From: Oscarella lobularis
Lineage: Eukaryota > Porifera > Homoscleromorpha > Homosclerophorida > Oscarellidae
NCBI RefSeq assembly: GCF_947507565.1
Contig: NC_089177.1
Coordinates: forward strand, 1,052,648-1,116,647
Direction of reading: 5' to 3'
DNA: 64,000 bases
The position numbers and the translations under genes were made by a program. The number at the start of each line of letters is the position of its first letter. Position 1 is the first letter of the stretch. Shown here piece by piece: positions 47,020-57,165 of this stretch. The notes under the pieces were generated by a model that saw only the letters and a program-made list of their open reading frames with translations, made no database searches and had not been told where the DNA came from.

Positions 47020-49867
47020 TCAGATAGTCCGTTTGCGTCGCGTTTCCGACGGATCGGACGCCGTCGGCGGCGGCGGCGGACCGCGATTGGCCAAACCGTC
47101 GACGTAGTCGAGCAAAAGCGACTCGCGCTCGTCTTCGACGAAATCGAGAACGAGCCAGCGAAGATCGTTCTGGGTGGGGGCAAAGAGAGATAAGGGACTC
47201 TTTGAGGGAGTGGCACTCGTGTATAGGCCGCAACGCGTGTGCGTCGCGGACGAAAACAAACTACGTCACTTACCATTAGAATCTGCTTAATTTCTTTCAA
47301 ATGGGTGGGGTTGTCTTCGATCATTTGTTTCGTTCTAAAGAGGCGTTGTGCTTTCATTTTTCGACGTCATCTGCTATTCGAGTCGTACCGGTGAGATATT
47401 TGTTTCGTCTCCCTTAGCAACGATCGAAACTCCTCTTTCGCTTTGCGATGCTGTTCCTCCATGTAGCGTTCGAATTCCATTTTTCTCTTCTGTTTTGACG
47501 ATGAAGATCCGTGTTTTGTGGAATATTGGATCTGTTTACCGTATCGCTTGACGAAAATTTCTCAAAACGCGGATCTTTCTTTATGCTTCCTTTCACTTCT
47601 TTCCACGTCGACGTCAACGACACCTGCAAAAGATAAAAAAGATTTTTTTCCTGTCAAAAGATGATAGCAATTTCCAGCTTGCCTTGGTTTCGTCGAGAAG
47701 CCGATGGAAAGCGTTTCGTTTTCGACTTCTCAAATTGGCGACGTGCTTGTGAAAGAAATCCTCTTTTTCGCCGAAGTCGAGCAGGTCGAAATCGCGCCAA
47801 CGATGATCCTTGCGAAGCGAGTGCCTCGCGTCGCGCCATCCCATCTCAGAGTCTTTCACCTGGGGAGGAAATTAATGAGACTAAACGTTCATTGAATCGC
47901 ATTCTCCTTACCATGTCGATCAGAAATGCTTTGAAGCGCTCGAGAGTCTCCTCCTTCCGATGCATTTCCCTCTCGCGACCCCACCTGTGCGCCTGATTCT
48001 CCCTCTCGCGTTCCACCTCTTTCTGCCGTTCTCGCAGACTCGCTTCCATCTTCTCCTTTCTCTCGCGATCCACATCCTGCCCGCTATCCTAAATTCCAGG
48101 CCATAAGAAGCATATCCAATAAACGTCGCAGCCCGCCTAAACTGGAGACTTTAGAACCATGATTGTATATATAGTACGGGTAGCCTTGTCAAACTGCTCT
48201 AGTTCGATTAATATGCAACTGGGGTCCCTGTGACCATAACAAGTGCACCTTGGGCTCCTAAAAAAACGCGGTTCTTTGACTGGATAAAGTAAAAAAATAT
48301 GACTTTTGATACAAATAATTAATCCCACAAAAGACAGTGCTATGGAAGTATTGCAGGGACCCAGGGGGTAGGCTACGTTGAAAAGTCTCCAGCGAGAAAG
48401 AGCTACTATTACCCCTGCCAATTTGGAAACGTATTCTTTGAAGAGGGCTTCCCTTTTTTCCGACCCGCTCACAGCTCGATACCGTTTGTCCTTGTATAAG
48501 GCGTCCTTGACTCGTCGCCACTCGCTTCTCTTATTCAATTTCTTCACTTCAGCCAGCATAGCGAAGAAATCCTCCCTAACCTACAAAAGCACGCAAAGAA
48601 AAAAAATTAGCTCGGTATTCAAACTACAAACACTACATTCAACTATGCGACGCTTCTATTTTTTTTCGACCGGTCCACTTCCCCCCACACGCCTGTTTGC
48701 ATGATCTTACCGAATTGCGAATTCAGTTCTCGTCGCCGTACGATACACGTGAGACCCAAGCCATCGTCGCTGATGACACGCGCAGAGCCGATCGTCTTAC
48801 CTTCTCTTCTTTGACGACGTCTTCTTCCTTCAAGCGAGCCTTCAGCTGAGCGACGAACTCGTGAAACAGTGTCTCGCGCTCTTTCATCTTGTCGACCGCT
48901 TTGAAGCGATCGTGACGACCGTATTTGGCCGAGAAGTCCGTGAAAGTGCTTCTACAAAGTCAAAAGAGAGAGAGAGAGAATTGTGACGTAAGAGAGTGCA
49001 CCGTTTCTCTTACTTTGGACCTAGACGAGCTTCTTCTAATAGCTTTTGAAATTCTTCTCTTTTTTCGCGAATTTTTCGACTCTTCTCCTTTCTCTCCTCT
49101 TCGACTTGCTTTGCCACGAAACTGTCGAACGCATTCCTTCGCTCCTTCATTGGCAGAAGTAAGTATCGATAGTCGGAAACGAATTTCGGCAGCTCTTTCT
49201 CAAAAGCCGAAAAAGCGGAAACCTACAAATAGAAAAACGTTTTGATCAATAAAATTAAACATTTTCGGCTCACGTTGCTTTCAGACAACATCTGATAAAC
49301 CAACTCCAATCGCTCTTCGACAGACAAAGACTTTCTCAAACGACTAGCCTTTGCCTCGGCCGTCTCCCCCTCTTCATCATCATCATCACCATCATCGTTA
49401 TCATCATCAAGTCTGTAAAACAATCTCAAAACCGCGACCAGATGCACCCTCTCTCTACGTACTTGGCCTTCTTTGCTTCTGGCTCTAGAGCTTCAATTGT
49501 AAGCTCTTTCTCTTTCTCTTTCTCCTCTTCTTCTTCGCCGTCTCTGGGATAATCTTCCTCGTCGTCCTCCTCGTCATCTTCGTCACTTTCTCCTTCTCTA
49601 GGCGGTCTCATAAGCTTTTCCAAATTGCTCACGTCGGCTAACTCGGTGGGCACTTCCCACACGGAAACTCTCGTCGTCTTGTTGAAGAAAAACACCTTTC
49701 CGTTGCCGGTGAAGACGACGTGCCACGGTTTTCCCGGTATCGGTCGACTCGAAATTGGTCGAGCGGCAGATGCAGCTGCCTCGCGTTCCTTCTCTTTTCT
49801 CAGCGCTTCTGCGTCTGGCTGCTGAGGCTGCTGAACCAAAGGAAACGGAGAATCGAGAGATCCTGCA

Positions 49868-49899
<32 letters not shown>

Positions 49900-50502
49900 A
49901 TGATGTCCTGGCAGTGGAGTAATGGGAGCAAGAGCGTGAAAGTCGTGCGGTCGTTCCCATATCGACTCTTGCGTGAGTCGGTTGAAGTAGTACATTCGGC
50001 CGTCAGTCAAACTGTGAACGGACCAGATTGGAGCCAAAGGAGGAAGAACTAAAACACAGAAAGAAAATTTGGAACTGTCGAGTGTAATATTCATCCTATT
50101 ATTTTATGCTCTTGCTATTGAGGTATGCACTTTTTTTCGGCTCTACAAAATAGCTAGCTACTACAGCTATTCTTTCTTACATTGCGGTAGTGGTAGTGGC
50201 ATTGGCTGCCGGATATACGAACTTTCTTGGATTTCGCTATCTGTTCGAGAAAATTGCTCGCTTTATTGACGTTCTACTCCGGTTTTCTCATCGTACCGGT
50301 TGGAATTGTGCTTTCCAAGTTATTCCCTGGTGCACTGTCGCCGCTAGACTGCGCCTGCAACGTCCCTAGTTGGGGTTCGCCAGGTGGACGCGTTTCGTCG
50401 CTTTCTTCCAAGCTCTTCGACTCGAAGATGGTACTGTAGACGATACAAAGCCCGCTTGAAAACAATAGGGTGTAGAGAGTGGATTTCTTACGTCGAATCC
50501 AT
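47020..50502 (-). CDS. TCERG1: TCERG1 (CA150) homolog, WW/FF transcription elongation-splicing factor
   Basis: Nuclear protein that couples RNA polymerase II elongation to splicing. The start at 50502 (MDS, then TTIFESKSLEESDE) is followed by EIQESSYIRQPMPLPLPQ and WW 1 (IWSVHSLTDGRMYYFNRLTQ...WERP). A His/Gln run (ATG/CTG repeats near 49870-49903) and a Lys/Glu/Ala segment follow, then WW 2 (PWHVVFTGNGKVFFFN...VWEVP), an acidic Asp/Glu region, and six FF domains: FEKELPKFVSDYRYLLL; FQKLLEEARLGPKSTF; FFAMLAEVKKLNKRSEW; FKAFLIDMVKDSEMGW; FHRLLDETKVSLTSTW; and the last ending VLDFVEDERESLLLDYVDGL. The tail is DPSETRRKRTI, TGA at 47020-47022. Vertebrate TCERG1 has three WW and six FF; the first WW is not found here. 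Confidence 0.93.
48140..48400. other. Atypically long TCERG1 intron with unplaced sequence
   Basis: Between the FF3 exon and the next one is about 300 bp without domain sequence, where neighbouring introns are about 50-100 bp. It contains ACAGTGCTATGGAAGTATTG followed by GCAGGGACCCAG, loosely echoed at 50780-50822 downstream. This may be a small repeat insertion. Confidence 0.35.
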
Positions 50503-52000
50503 GCACGTCGTTACTGTTACGGCTTGTCGTAATGTCGTAAACTAATATTTACACTCAAAAAATATTTTTTTAGCTAAATAGCGTACCACAAACATCGTGA
50601 GACACGATTAACGATTTCAAATTGGTTAAAATGTTAGACACCGCAAAATTTCAGCTAGGGCCCCTTTCGGTAACACAAGCGTCGTTTGACCGTAAAAAGG
50701 TCAAAAAACGCGTCTTCTCGCTGACAGAACTTCAAAAAAATCAAAAAACATCGACACTTGACACAAACCCCGCGGAAGACGGTGCTATGGAGGTTTATCC
50801 GGTGACAGAGGTGCCCAGGAGCTGGGAGAGAGATGCGAGAACTAGGAAGGCGTGCAATGTTACACCCTTGTCAAGTTAGTATATTATCGGTAAACATAAA
50901 TGAAGGGGTGGGTTAGACAGAACGGGTAAGGGCAGACTATTACGACCAACGAAAATGTAAAAGAGGGAAGGGGTATGTGTGAGACGAAGTTAGATGCAGT
51001 TAGTGAAGGTCACTGCCAAAGCACCGAATATCGGTGTTGGCGGGAAGTGACGAGGCGCGGGTCGCCGAGCATGGAAAGATGGCCTTGATTTTGTTGAGAA
51101 TGATGGTAGCATTGCCACGCTGGAGACCCACCGATAGACAAGTGAGGAATGAGGCGACCACCGGGCCATAGTGCCTCAAGCCTTGGGGTTTTATTTATGG
51201 TATATCTCTCAACTACACAGTACATATTCTAATAAACACACAGACAGGGGCACTAGGGGGTTTAGAGGGAATGGTGTGTGGTGAAGCACCTTACATCTAC
51301 AGGGGAGGGGGAGGGGAGAACAGGGGAATGATGGGTGGGGATAATTAGTTCTACTTTATTAAGAATTATTCGTGAGTTTGCTCTTTGTAGGCAGACCGCT
51401 AGACGCTTGCTCCAGTAGTTGATGAATCCGTTGCGATCATTCATAAAGTCGACCGACGGGCGCCTCGCGATCTGGTGGAAGAGGCTAGCCGCCGTGGGAC
51501 TCTTGGGGAGTGTTGCCAATCTCCCTTCTATCCTAGCCACGAGCTCTGCTCTGCTCCATCTGATAAGTACTTGTAAAGGCTGGGTATTTATACTCATACG
51601 CGACTGGGACCCTACGACTGCAGCTATTCACGATCAAAACGTGCGCCATTTGAATGCCAATCGGCTGTAAATGCATTTCTGCCTGCAAAAACAAACGAAA
51701 TTTTTTTGGAAATCAATTCAAAACGCGAAAAACGACAAGGAATGTGTGCTACGTACGCAAGACACGCCCTGTCACGCTACATTGAGCAACGCATGACGTC
51801 AATCGTCGCGTTGCTGCGAAATGCCATAATACGAGAAGTAGAAGCGATGAATTGAATTGTGGGTCCATAGTTAGGAAATTCTAAAGACATTCGGTTGCTA
51901 TTTTGACGCAAAAAGCGAACGCATACGCAGTAACGAAAGTGCGCTTGGTCAGCAAATCAAGGCGCTATGAACCCGGGCATCCGGGCTACAATCGCATAAA
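50503..52000. other. Intergenic region, possibly with LTR- or SINE-like DNA
   Basis: 1.5 kb without a gene I recognise. On the minus strand a TATAAATA box near 51592 precedes a 240 bp stretch that ends with AATAAAG (about 51356), and further AATAAA lies near 51190. That TATA-to-poly(A) layout could be part of an LTR or a small non-coding transcript. No reverse-transcriptase or integrase motif is present. The frames 51010-51225 and 51262-51597 (-) have no known domain. Confidence 0.4.
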
Positions 52001-52809
52001 ATGGCGACTCTCACGTTTCTTACCCTTCTAATTCTTCTAACGCCGTCCGGCGGCCTCTATTTTCACATACCCGAAACGGCGAAGAAGTGTTTCATCGAGG
52101 AGGTCCCCGACGAGACGATGGTAGTTGGTAAGTCGCAAAATATTCGAAGATTCTTCCTCCTTACGGTCGATTTCAGGCAAATATAAGATCCAAGCGTACG
52201 ACGATAGGATCGGCGACTATTTGCCGTCGAGTCCCGGCATCGGGATGCACGTCGAAGTGAAAGATCCCGCCGACAAGATCGTTTTGTCGAAATTTTACGC
52301 GGCCGAGGGTCGATTTGCGTTCACGTCGCACTCGCCCGGCGAGCACACGATCTGCCTGCACAGCAACTCGACGCGATGGTTCGGCGGGCAAAAACTGGTA
52401 CGAAAACGCGAGTGGGGCCCCCATCGGGGGAAAGGAGATTAGTCTAACTTCCTTTAGAGGATACACTTTGATATTCAAGTGGGCGAGCACGCAAACGACT
52501 ACCCGCAGATCCGCGCTAAGGATAGGTTGACCGAGCTTCAGCTGCGCGTACGACAGCTTCTTGATCAAGTCGAACAGATAACAAAAGAGCAAAGTTATCA
52601 AAGGGTAAGATACATTTTTATTAATTAATTAATTCAAAAACTTACCTATCTCTTTGTAGTATCGCGAGGAGAGATTTCGTCTGACCAGCGATAGCACCAA
52701 CTCACGGGTTCTTTATTGGGCTCTCATTCAACTTGTCGTCTTGGTTGCCATTGGATTATGGCAGATGCGTCATTTGAAGAAGTTCTTTGAAGCGAAAAAA
52801 CTCGTCTAG
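52001..52809 (+). CDS. TMED4/9 homolog, p24-alpha cargo receptor
   Basis: p24 proteins cycle between ER and Golgi in COPI/COPII vesicles. Four exons: [20 protein letters not shown] with [35 protein letters not shown] then [18 protein letters not shown] and [20 protein letters not shown] (GOLD domain); [16 protein letters not shown] with [15 protein letters not shown] (coiled coil); [17 protein letters not shown], a single TM ([15 protein letters not shown]) and the tail [13 protein letters not shown]. The FF and KKxx-type dilysine signals at the C-terminus bind COPII and COPI. It is nearly colinear with human TMED9. TAG at 52807-52809. Confidence 0.96.
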
Positions 52810-52916
52810 TTAGTAGGATCCCTTGCTTGCTCGCTTGTGTAGAATCAAATAAAAGTGAATAAATAATGAATTTCTGATAAACGTAATGGGACACTCAAGG
52901 TGAGTGAGGACTCTCA

Positions 52917-53615
52917 TCAAAGTTGACTCGAAGCAAGAAGTGACTTGAGTCTCTGTCTAATTTCGTTCTCCCCGGGAGGATCAAGATCGAATTCAGGCAT
53001 TTTTCTGTACACGCACACGGCAACAGCCAGGCAGATCCACCCAGTCAGTCCATAGACAGTGTGCACCTGATTCGTCTCCGAATCGCGATAGTCAAAAAAA
53101 GGCATGAGAACCCTTTGCCCTCGCCACAGAATGGTCCGACTGCGAGCAATCCGAGCGTTTAGAAATTCGGCGAGCGGCATAGAGAACGCGCTTTCGACTT
53201 CGCGCGGATCGACGCTCAGACGCGCGTCGCGCGGTATGATTCCCACGATGGGGCGCACGCAAACGAGGTTGCGCGATAGTATGGAAGGTAGATGGGTGAC
53301 GATTTCGACGTGTTCGCGCGCGAGACCGATTTCTTCCTCCGTTTCTCGCAGCGCCGTGTCGACGTCGTCGCGATCGCTCGCTTCGACGCGACCGCCCGGA
53401 AAGCATATTTCGCCTTTGTGCGACGAAACGAATTGGGATCGTTTCGTGAGAAGAACGCGAATCGATCCGTTCGAGTCGAAGAGCGGCACGAGAACCGCCG
53501 CATTTTTATCGCTGTCTAATCCTTTTAGCGTTGTCTCCAGCATAACCGTAGCGACGATTTCTCGACCGACAGCGTCTGTGAGGCGAGCTTTCGCGTCGGC
53601 CGTGCTTGCATCCAT
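52917..53615 (-). CDS. Nudix CoA diphosphatase (NUDT7-like)
   Basis: Hydrolyses CoA and acyl-CoA to 3',5'-ADP and (acyl)phosphopantetheine. One exon of 232 residues. It has the UPF0035/CoA signature LLTKRSQFVSSHKGEICFPG next to the Nudix box, which continues GGRVEASDRDDVDTALRETE then EEIGL. Family features PFFDYRD and VYGLTGWI follow. The C-terminus is LASSQL; the SQL ending is a possible PTS1 peroxisomal signal, as in NUDT7 (SKL-like). The gene has no introns and is divergent from arylsulfatase 1, with 45 bp between starts. It is convergent with TMED, about 107 bp between stops. Confidence 0.93.
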   Translation of the reverse strand: MDASTADAKARLTDAVGREIVATVMLETTLKGLDSDKNAAVLVPLFDSNGSIRVLLTKRSQFVSSHKGEICFPGGRVEASDRDDVDTALRETEEEIGLAREHVEIVTHLPSILSRNLVCVRPIVGIIPRDARLSVDPREVESAFSMPLAEFLNARIARSRTILWRGQRVLMPFFDYRDSETNQVHTVYGLTGWICLAVAVCVYRKMPEFDLDPPGENEIRQRLKSLLASSQL

Positions 53616-53660
53616 CGCGTTAGCGCACGTACAGCTACTCAGCTGCTCTGTACTCTTCTA
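53616..53660. promoter_or_regulatory. Bidirectional promoter, NUDT7-like / arylsulfatase 1
   Basis: 45 bp between two opposed ATG codons. It holds GCACGTAC and CAGCTACTCAGCTGCTC. No TATA box. Both transcripts must start within it or inside one another's 5' ends. Confidence 0.5.
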
Positions 53661-55223
53661 ATGCGTCGCCTCGCCGTTCTTTTGGCTCTTGCAACGGCGG
53701 TGTTGCTGCGTACAACCACTGCTAAGCCTCCACACATCGTCTTCCTACTTGTCGACGACTGGGGCTGGGCGAATGTGGGCTATCATCGGCGCGACGAGCC
53801 GACGCCAGAAGTCGTGACGCCCAATTTCGATCGTCTCTGCAGCAACGGCGTCGAGCTCGATCAGCACTACGTGCACGCAATGTGCTCGCCGTCTCGCTCG
53901 ACCCTTCTTTCTGGTCGCTTGCCGAGCAACGTCAATCTCGACAACGGTTCCGGGACCCTGCACAATGCGGGGGATCCCGTATCGGGCTACGCGGGCATAC
54001 CTGTCAATATGACAGTCATTGCCGAGAAACTCAAGTCGGTTGGCTACGCGACGCATCACGTGGGCAAGTGGGACGCGGGCTTTGCGACTCACGTGCACAC
54101 GCCGCTGGGACGCGGTTTCGACACGACGTTCGGCTATTTTCATCACCAGAACGATTATTTCACCGAAACGGTGGGCCACTGCACCGGACGTGGCAACGTG
54201 ACCGATCTATGGCTCAACACCGGTCCCGCCATTCACCTAAAAGGAAACGACTACGAAGAGAACATGTTCAAGGAACACGTCCTCGACATCATTCAAAATC
54301 ACGACGCGACCGCGCCGCTCTTCTTGTACTACGCGCCCCACATCGCTCACCAGCCGCTCCAAGTGCCGACCGAATATCTGACCCGATTCGATTTCATCGA
54401 CGACGAGACGAGACGACGCTATCACGCCATGGTAACGTATCTCGACGACGTCGTCGGAAACGTGACGGCGGCGCTCGAGTCGAAGGGCATTTGGAACGAC
54501 ACGCTCCTCGTCGTCAGCGCCGACAACGGCGGTCCCGTCTATCCCGGCGGCGGTGCGAATAATTATCCGCTTCGCGGCGGGAAGCTCAGCAATTGGCAGG
54601 GCGGCATACGAGGCAATGCTTTCGTTTCGGGCGGTCTCGTGCCGGAGTCGGCGCGCGGGACAAAAGTCGACGGATTGATTCATCTCTGCGATTGGTATGC
54701 GACGTTTTGCGCGTTAGCCGGCGTCGATCCCGTCGACGAGCAAGCGAGCGTCGCCGGTCTTCCGCCGGTCGACGGCGTGAACGTGTGGCCGCTCGTGTCC
54801 GGGCAGAATGCGACGTCGCCGCGCGAGGACATCTTTATTGGGCCTATGGTTATAGATCGCATTGTTCTCAGCGGATATGGTCTGATTCGCGGCGAGTATA
54901 AGATCCTGTTGGGATTTCATATCTATGCAAGTTGGACTGGTCCTAAATATCCGAACGTGACGGCGCCGACGGGATCGGATGATTGGCCAGGAGAGGACTG
55001 TGGCAAAACGGGATGCTTGTATAACATCATAAAGGATCCTGAAGAGCGCGTTGACCTGGCTGGAAATTCGTCAATGAGTTCTATTCTTGATGAGTTGAGG
55101 GCAAGAGCTACTGCCTACCACGAGAAAATGTTTCGACCGCATCGAGGTTTCGTTGATCCAAAGGCTTGCCAAACGGCGTTTGAGAAATACGACGCTTTCT
55201 GGGGACCGTGGGTTGAGCTGTGA
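53661..55223 (+). CDS. Arylsulfatase B-like sulfatase 1
   Basis: Arylsulfatase B removes 4-sulfate from GalNAc in dermatan/chondroitin sulfate in the lysosome. One exon, 520 residues, with signal peptide RRLAVLLALATAVLLRTTTA. PHIVFLLVDDWGWANVGYH supplies metal-binding Asp residues. The formylglycine motif is CSPSR at Cys75, followed by STLLSGRLP. Other active-site elements are GKWDAGF (as VGKWDAG), GFDTTFGYFHHQNDYFTE, YYAPHIAHQPLQVP and VSADNGGPVYPGGGANNYPL. The end is DAFWGPWVEL. All catalytic residues expected for ARSB are present. It is intronless, unlike most genes in the window. Confidence 0.94.
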   Translation: MRRLAVLLALATAVLLRTTTAKPPHIVFLLVDDWGWANVGYHRRDEPTPEVVTPNFDRLCSNGVELDQHYVHAMCSPSRSTLLSGRLPSNVNLDNGSGTLHNAGDPVSGYAGIPVNMTVIAEKLKSVGYATHHVGKWDAGFATHVHTPLGRGFDTTFGYFHHQNDYFTETVGHCTGRGNVTDLWLNTGPAIHLKGNDYEENMFKEHVLDIIQNHDATAPLFLYYAPHIAHQPLQVPTEYLTRFDFIDDETRRRYHAMVTYLDDVVGNVTAALESKGIWNDTLLVVSADNGGPVYPGGGANNYPLRGGKLSNWQGGIRGNAFVSGGLVPESARGTKVDGLIHLCDWYATFCALAGVDPVDEQASVAGLPPVDGVNVWPLVSGQNATSPREDIFIGPMVIDRIVLSGYGLIRGEYKILLGFHIYASWTGPKYPNVTAPTGSDDWPGEDCGKTGCLYNIIKDPEERVDLAGNSSMSSILDELRARATAYHEKMFRPHRGFVDPKACQTAFEKYDAFWGPWVEL

Positions 55224-55441
55224 ACTGCCGTGTTTTTTTGCCTACCTTTGAAATGTCGATTTTGTACTTTCTTCGCTTCCCTTTGTATTCTATAATACAG
55301 GAAAACTCTTAGCTCTACCAGGCTCTACTAGCTGTTTGAGATCACTCACGTGAAACTTGGCCCGGATAGTACCGGGCAAGTTTCACGTGAGTGATCTCAA
55401 ACAGCTAGTAGACTGTACAGTACTCAAGTTCTAACGGACTA
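55224..55441. promoter_or_regulatory. Upstream region of arylsulfatase 2
   Basis: 218 bp between tandem sulfatase genes. Most of it is a perfect-looking palindrome (55325-55411), whose two arms each carry TCACGTGA (55346-55353 and 55383-55390). Confidence 0.55.
55325..55411. repeat. Near-perfect 40 bp palindrome with E-boxes
   Basis: Left arm starts CTACTAGCTGTTTGAGATCA and ends CTTGGCCCGG; the right arm repeats it in reverse complement with one missing base, around a 6 bp spacer ATAGTA. It is located 30 bp upstream of the arylsulfatase 2 start. At 63873-63930 only the left arm is found. Confidence 0.93.
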
Positions 55442-56998
55442 ATGGCAACGACGAAATCAATATCGCTGTATCTCCTTCTGCTAGTAATGCACGACATTTC
55501 ATCGAGCCTCGAAGCAGCTCCAGAAAAGCCTCACATATTCATGCTTCTCGTCGACGACTGGGGATGGGCGAACGTCGGCTACCATCGCGCCGTGCAAACG
55601 AAAGAAGTCGTCACGCCCAACTTCGATCGTCTCTGCAAAGCGGGAGTCGAACTCGATCAGCACTACGTCCACAACGTTTGCTCGCCGACGCGATCGTCCC
55701 TCCTCAGCGGTCGTCTTCCCATTCACGTCAACATCGACAACGGCAACGCAACGATGCACAACGCCAGCGATCCCAACGGCTACCAAGGCATTCCCCCGGG
55801 CATGACAGTAATCGCCGAAAAGCTAAAAAAGGCCGGCTACGCCACTCACCAAGTCGGCAAATGGGACGCCGGCTTCGGTACAATCGAGCAAACTCCCAGA
55901 GGACGCGGCTTCGACTCGAGCTTCGGCTACTTCCACCACGCCAATGACTTCTACACTGAAACAGTATACTCCTGCGCCAACTACGGACCCGTGACGGATC
56001 TGTGGGACTACGACCGCCCAGCCAAAGGCGAGAACGGCACCGTCTACGAAGAGCAAATGTTCGCCGAACACGTTCGTCAAGTAATCGAAGCCCACGACGC
56101 GTCGACGCCACTCTTTCTCTACTACGCTCCTCACATCGTGCACGCCCCGCTTCAAGTGCCGTCCGAATACGAAAAGAAATTCGGTTTCATCGACGACGAA
56201 ACGCGTCGAATTTATCACGCCATGGTGAATTATCTCGACGACGTCGTCGGCAACGTGACGAACTTGCTCGAGCAGAAGGGCATGTGGAATAATACGTTGA
56301 TGGTCGTTAGCGCCGATAACGGAGGCCCCGAGTATCCCGGCGGCGGCGCGAATAATTATCCGCTTCGAGGCGGAAAGGCGAGCAATTGGCAAGGCGGCGT
56401 ACGAGTCAACGCTTTCGTCTCCGGCGGTTTTCTGCCTGCGGCCGTGCGCGGGACGAAGGTCGACGGCTACGTTGCCATATGCGACTGGTATGCGACGTTC
56501 TGTAGTTTGGCTGGCGTCGATTCGGCTGATAGTAAAGCGTCCGCTGCTCATTTGCCTCCCGTCGACGGGATGAATATGTGGCCGTTTATATCGGGACAAA
56601 CAAAGGAGTCGCCTCGCACGGAAATTCCAATTGGAAGTAACGGGTTGAATCATTCTCATGGTGTCGAAGCTCTGGTCAGTGGCGACTATAAGTTGTTGTA
56701 CGGGAAGATTGTTGAAGCTGGATGGACTGGACCGCAGTATCCGAACGAGACGAATCCCAAGGGAGGGATACCGGGAATTGCTCTGTGTTGGTCTGGCTGC
56801 TTGTTCAATATCAAGGAGGATCCCGAAGAAAGGAACGATCTCGCTTCGTCGATGCCGGATAAGGTGAAGGAGATGATGGAAAAGTTGGCCGTTTACGAAA
56901 AGGGCGCCTTCTTGCCCTATCGCGGGAAGAATGATCCGGCCGCTTGCGACGCCGCTCTTCACAAGTATGGAGGATTTTGGGGTCCCTGGCTGGACTAG
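55442..56998 (+). CDS. Arylsulfatase B-like sulfatase 2
   Basis: Tandem paralog of sulfatase 1, one exon, 518 residues. Signal peptide MATTKSISLYLLLLVMHDIS. The formylglycine motif is CSPTR at Cys80, then SSLLSGRLP. Other elements are HIFMLLVDDWGWANVGYH, GKWDAGFGTIEQTPRGRG, SFGYFHHANDFYTETV, YYAPHIVHAPLQVPSEY, VSADNGGPEYPGGGANNYPL and a C-terminus KYGGFWGPWLD. Sequence identity with paralog 1 is high across the core and lower at both ends. It should act in the lysosome on GalNAc-4-sulfate, by family. The gene has no introns. Confidence 0.94.
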   Translation: MATTKSISLYLLLLVMHDISSSLEAAPEKPHIFMLLVDDWGWANVGYHRAVQTKEVVTPNFDRLCKAGVELDQHYVHNVCSPTRSSLLSGRLPIHVNIDNGNATMHNASDPNGYQGIPPGMTVIAEKLKKAGYATHQVGKWDAGFGTIEQTPRGRGFDSSFGYFHHANDFYTETVYSCANYGPVTDLWDYDRPAKGENGTVYEEQMFAEHVRQVIEAHDASTPLFLYYAPHIVHAPLQVPSEYEKKFGFIDDETRRIYHAMVNYLDDVVGNVTNLLEQKGMWNNTLMVVSADNGGPEYPGGGANNYPLRGGKASNWQGGVRVNAFVSGGFLPAAVRGTKVDGYVAICDWYATFCSLAGVDSADSKASAAHLPPVDGMNMWPFISGQTKESPRTEIPIGSNGLNHSHGVEALVSGDYKLLYGKIVEAGWTGPQYPNETNPKGGIPGIALCWSGCLFNIKEDPEERNDLASSMPDKVKEMMEKLAVYEKGAFLPYRGKNDPAACDAALHKYGGFWGPWLD

Positions 56999-57165
56999 AG
57001 AGCTCCTGCTCGTTAAGCTGATGTAGCGCCGTGTGTCTTGGTGTTGAAATAAAGCAAATGAAACAGAAACACGGGGCCAACTTGTTGACTGACGTGCGCT
57101 AGGCTCACTGCTCGAAATATTTCTACTTGCTAAATCATCAGTACATGTATATAAATTTCAATTGC

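Noticed and set aside
51262-51597. 111-residue minus-strand frame
   Set aside because: No recognisable retroelement or cellular domain; kept only as part of a possible LTR-like region.
55823-56962. 379-residue minus-strand open frame opposite arylsulfatase 2
   Set aside because: Antisense of a conserved sulfatase; composition is the complement of its codon bias and no family is recognised.
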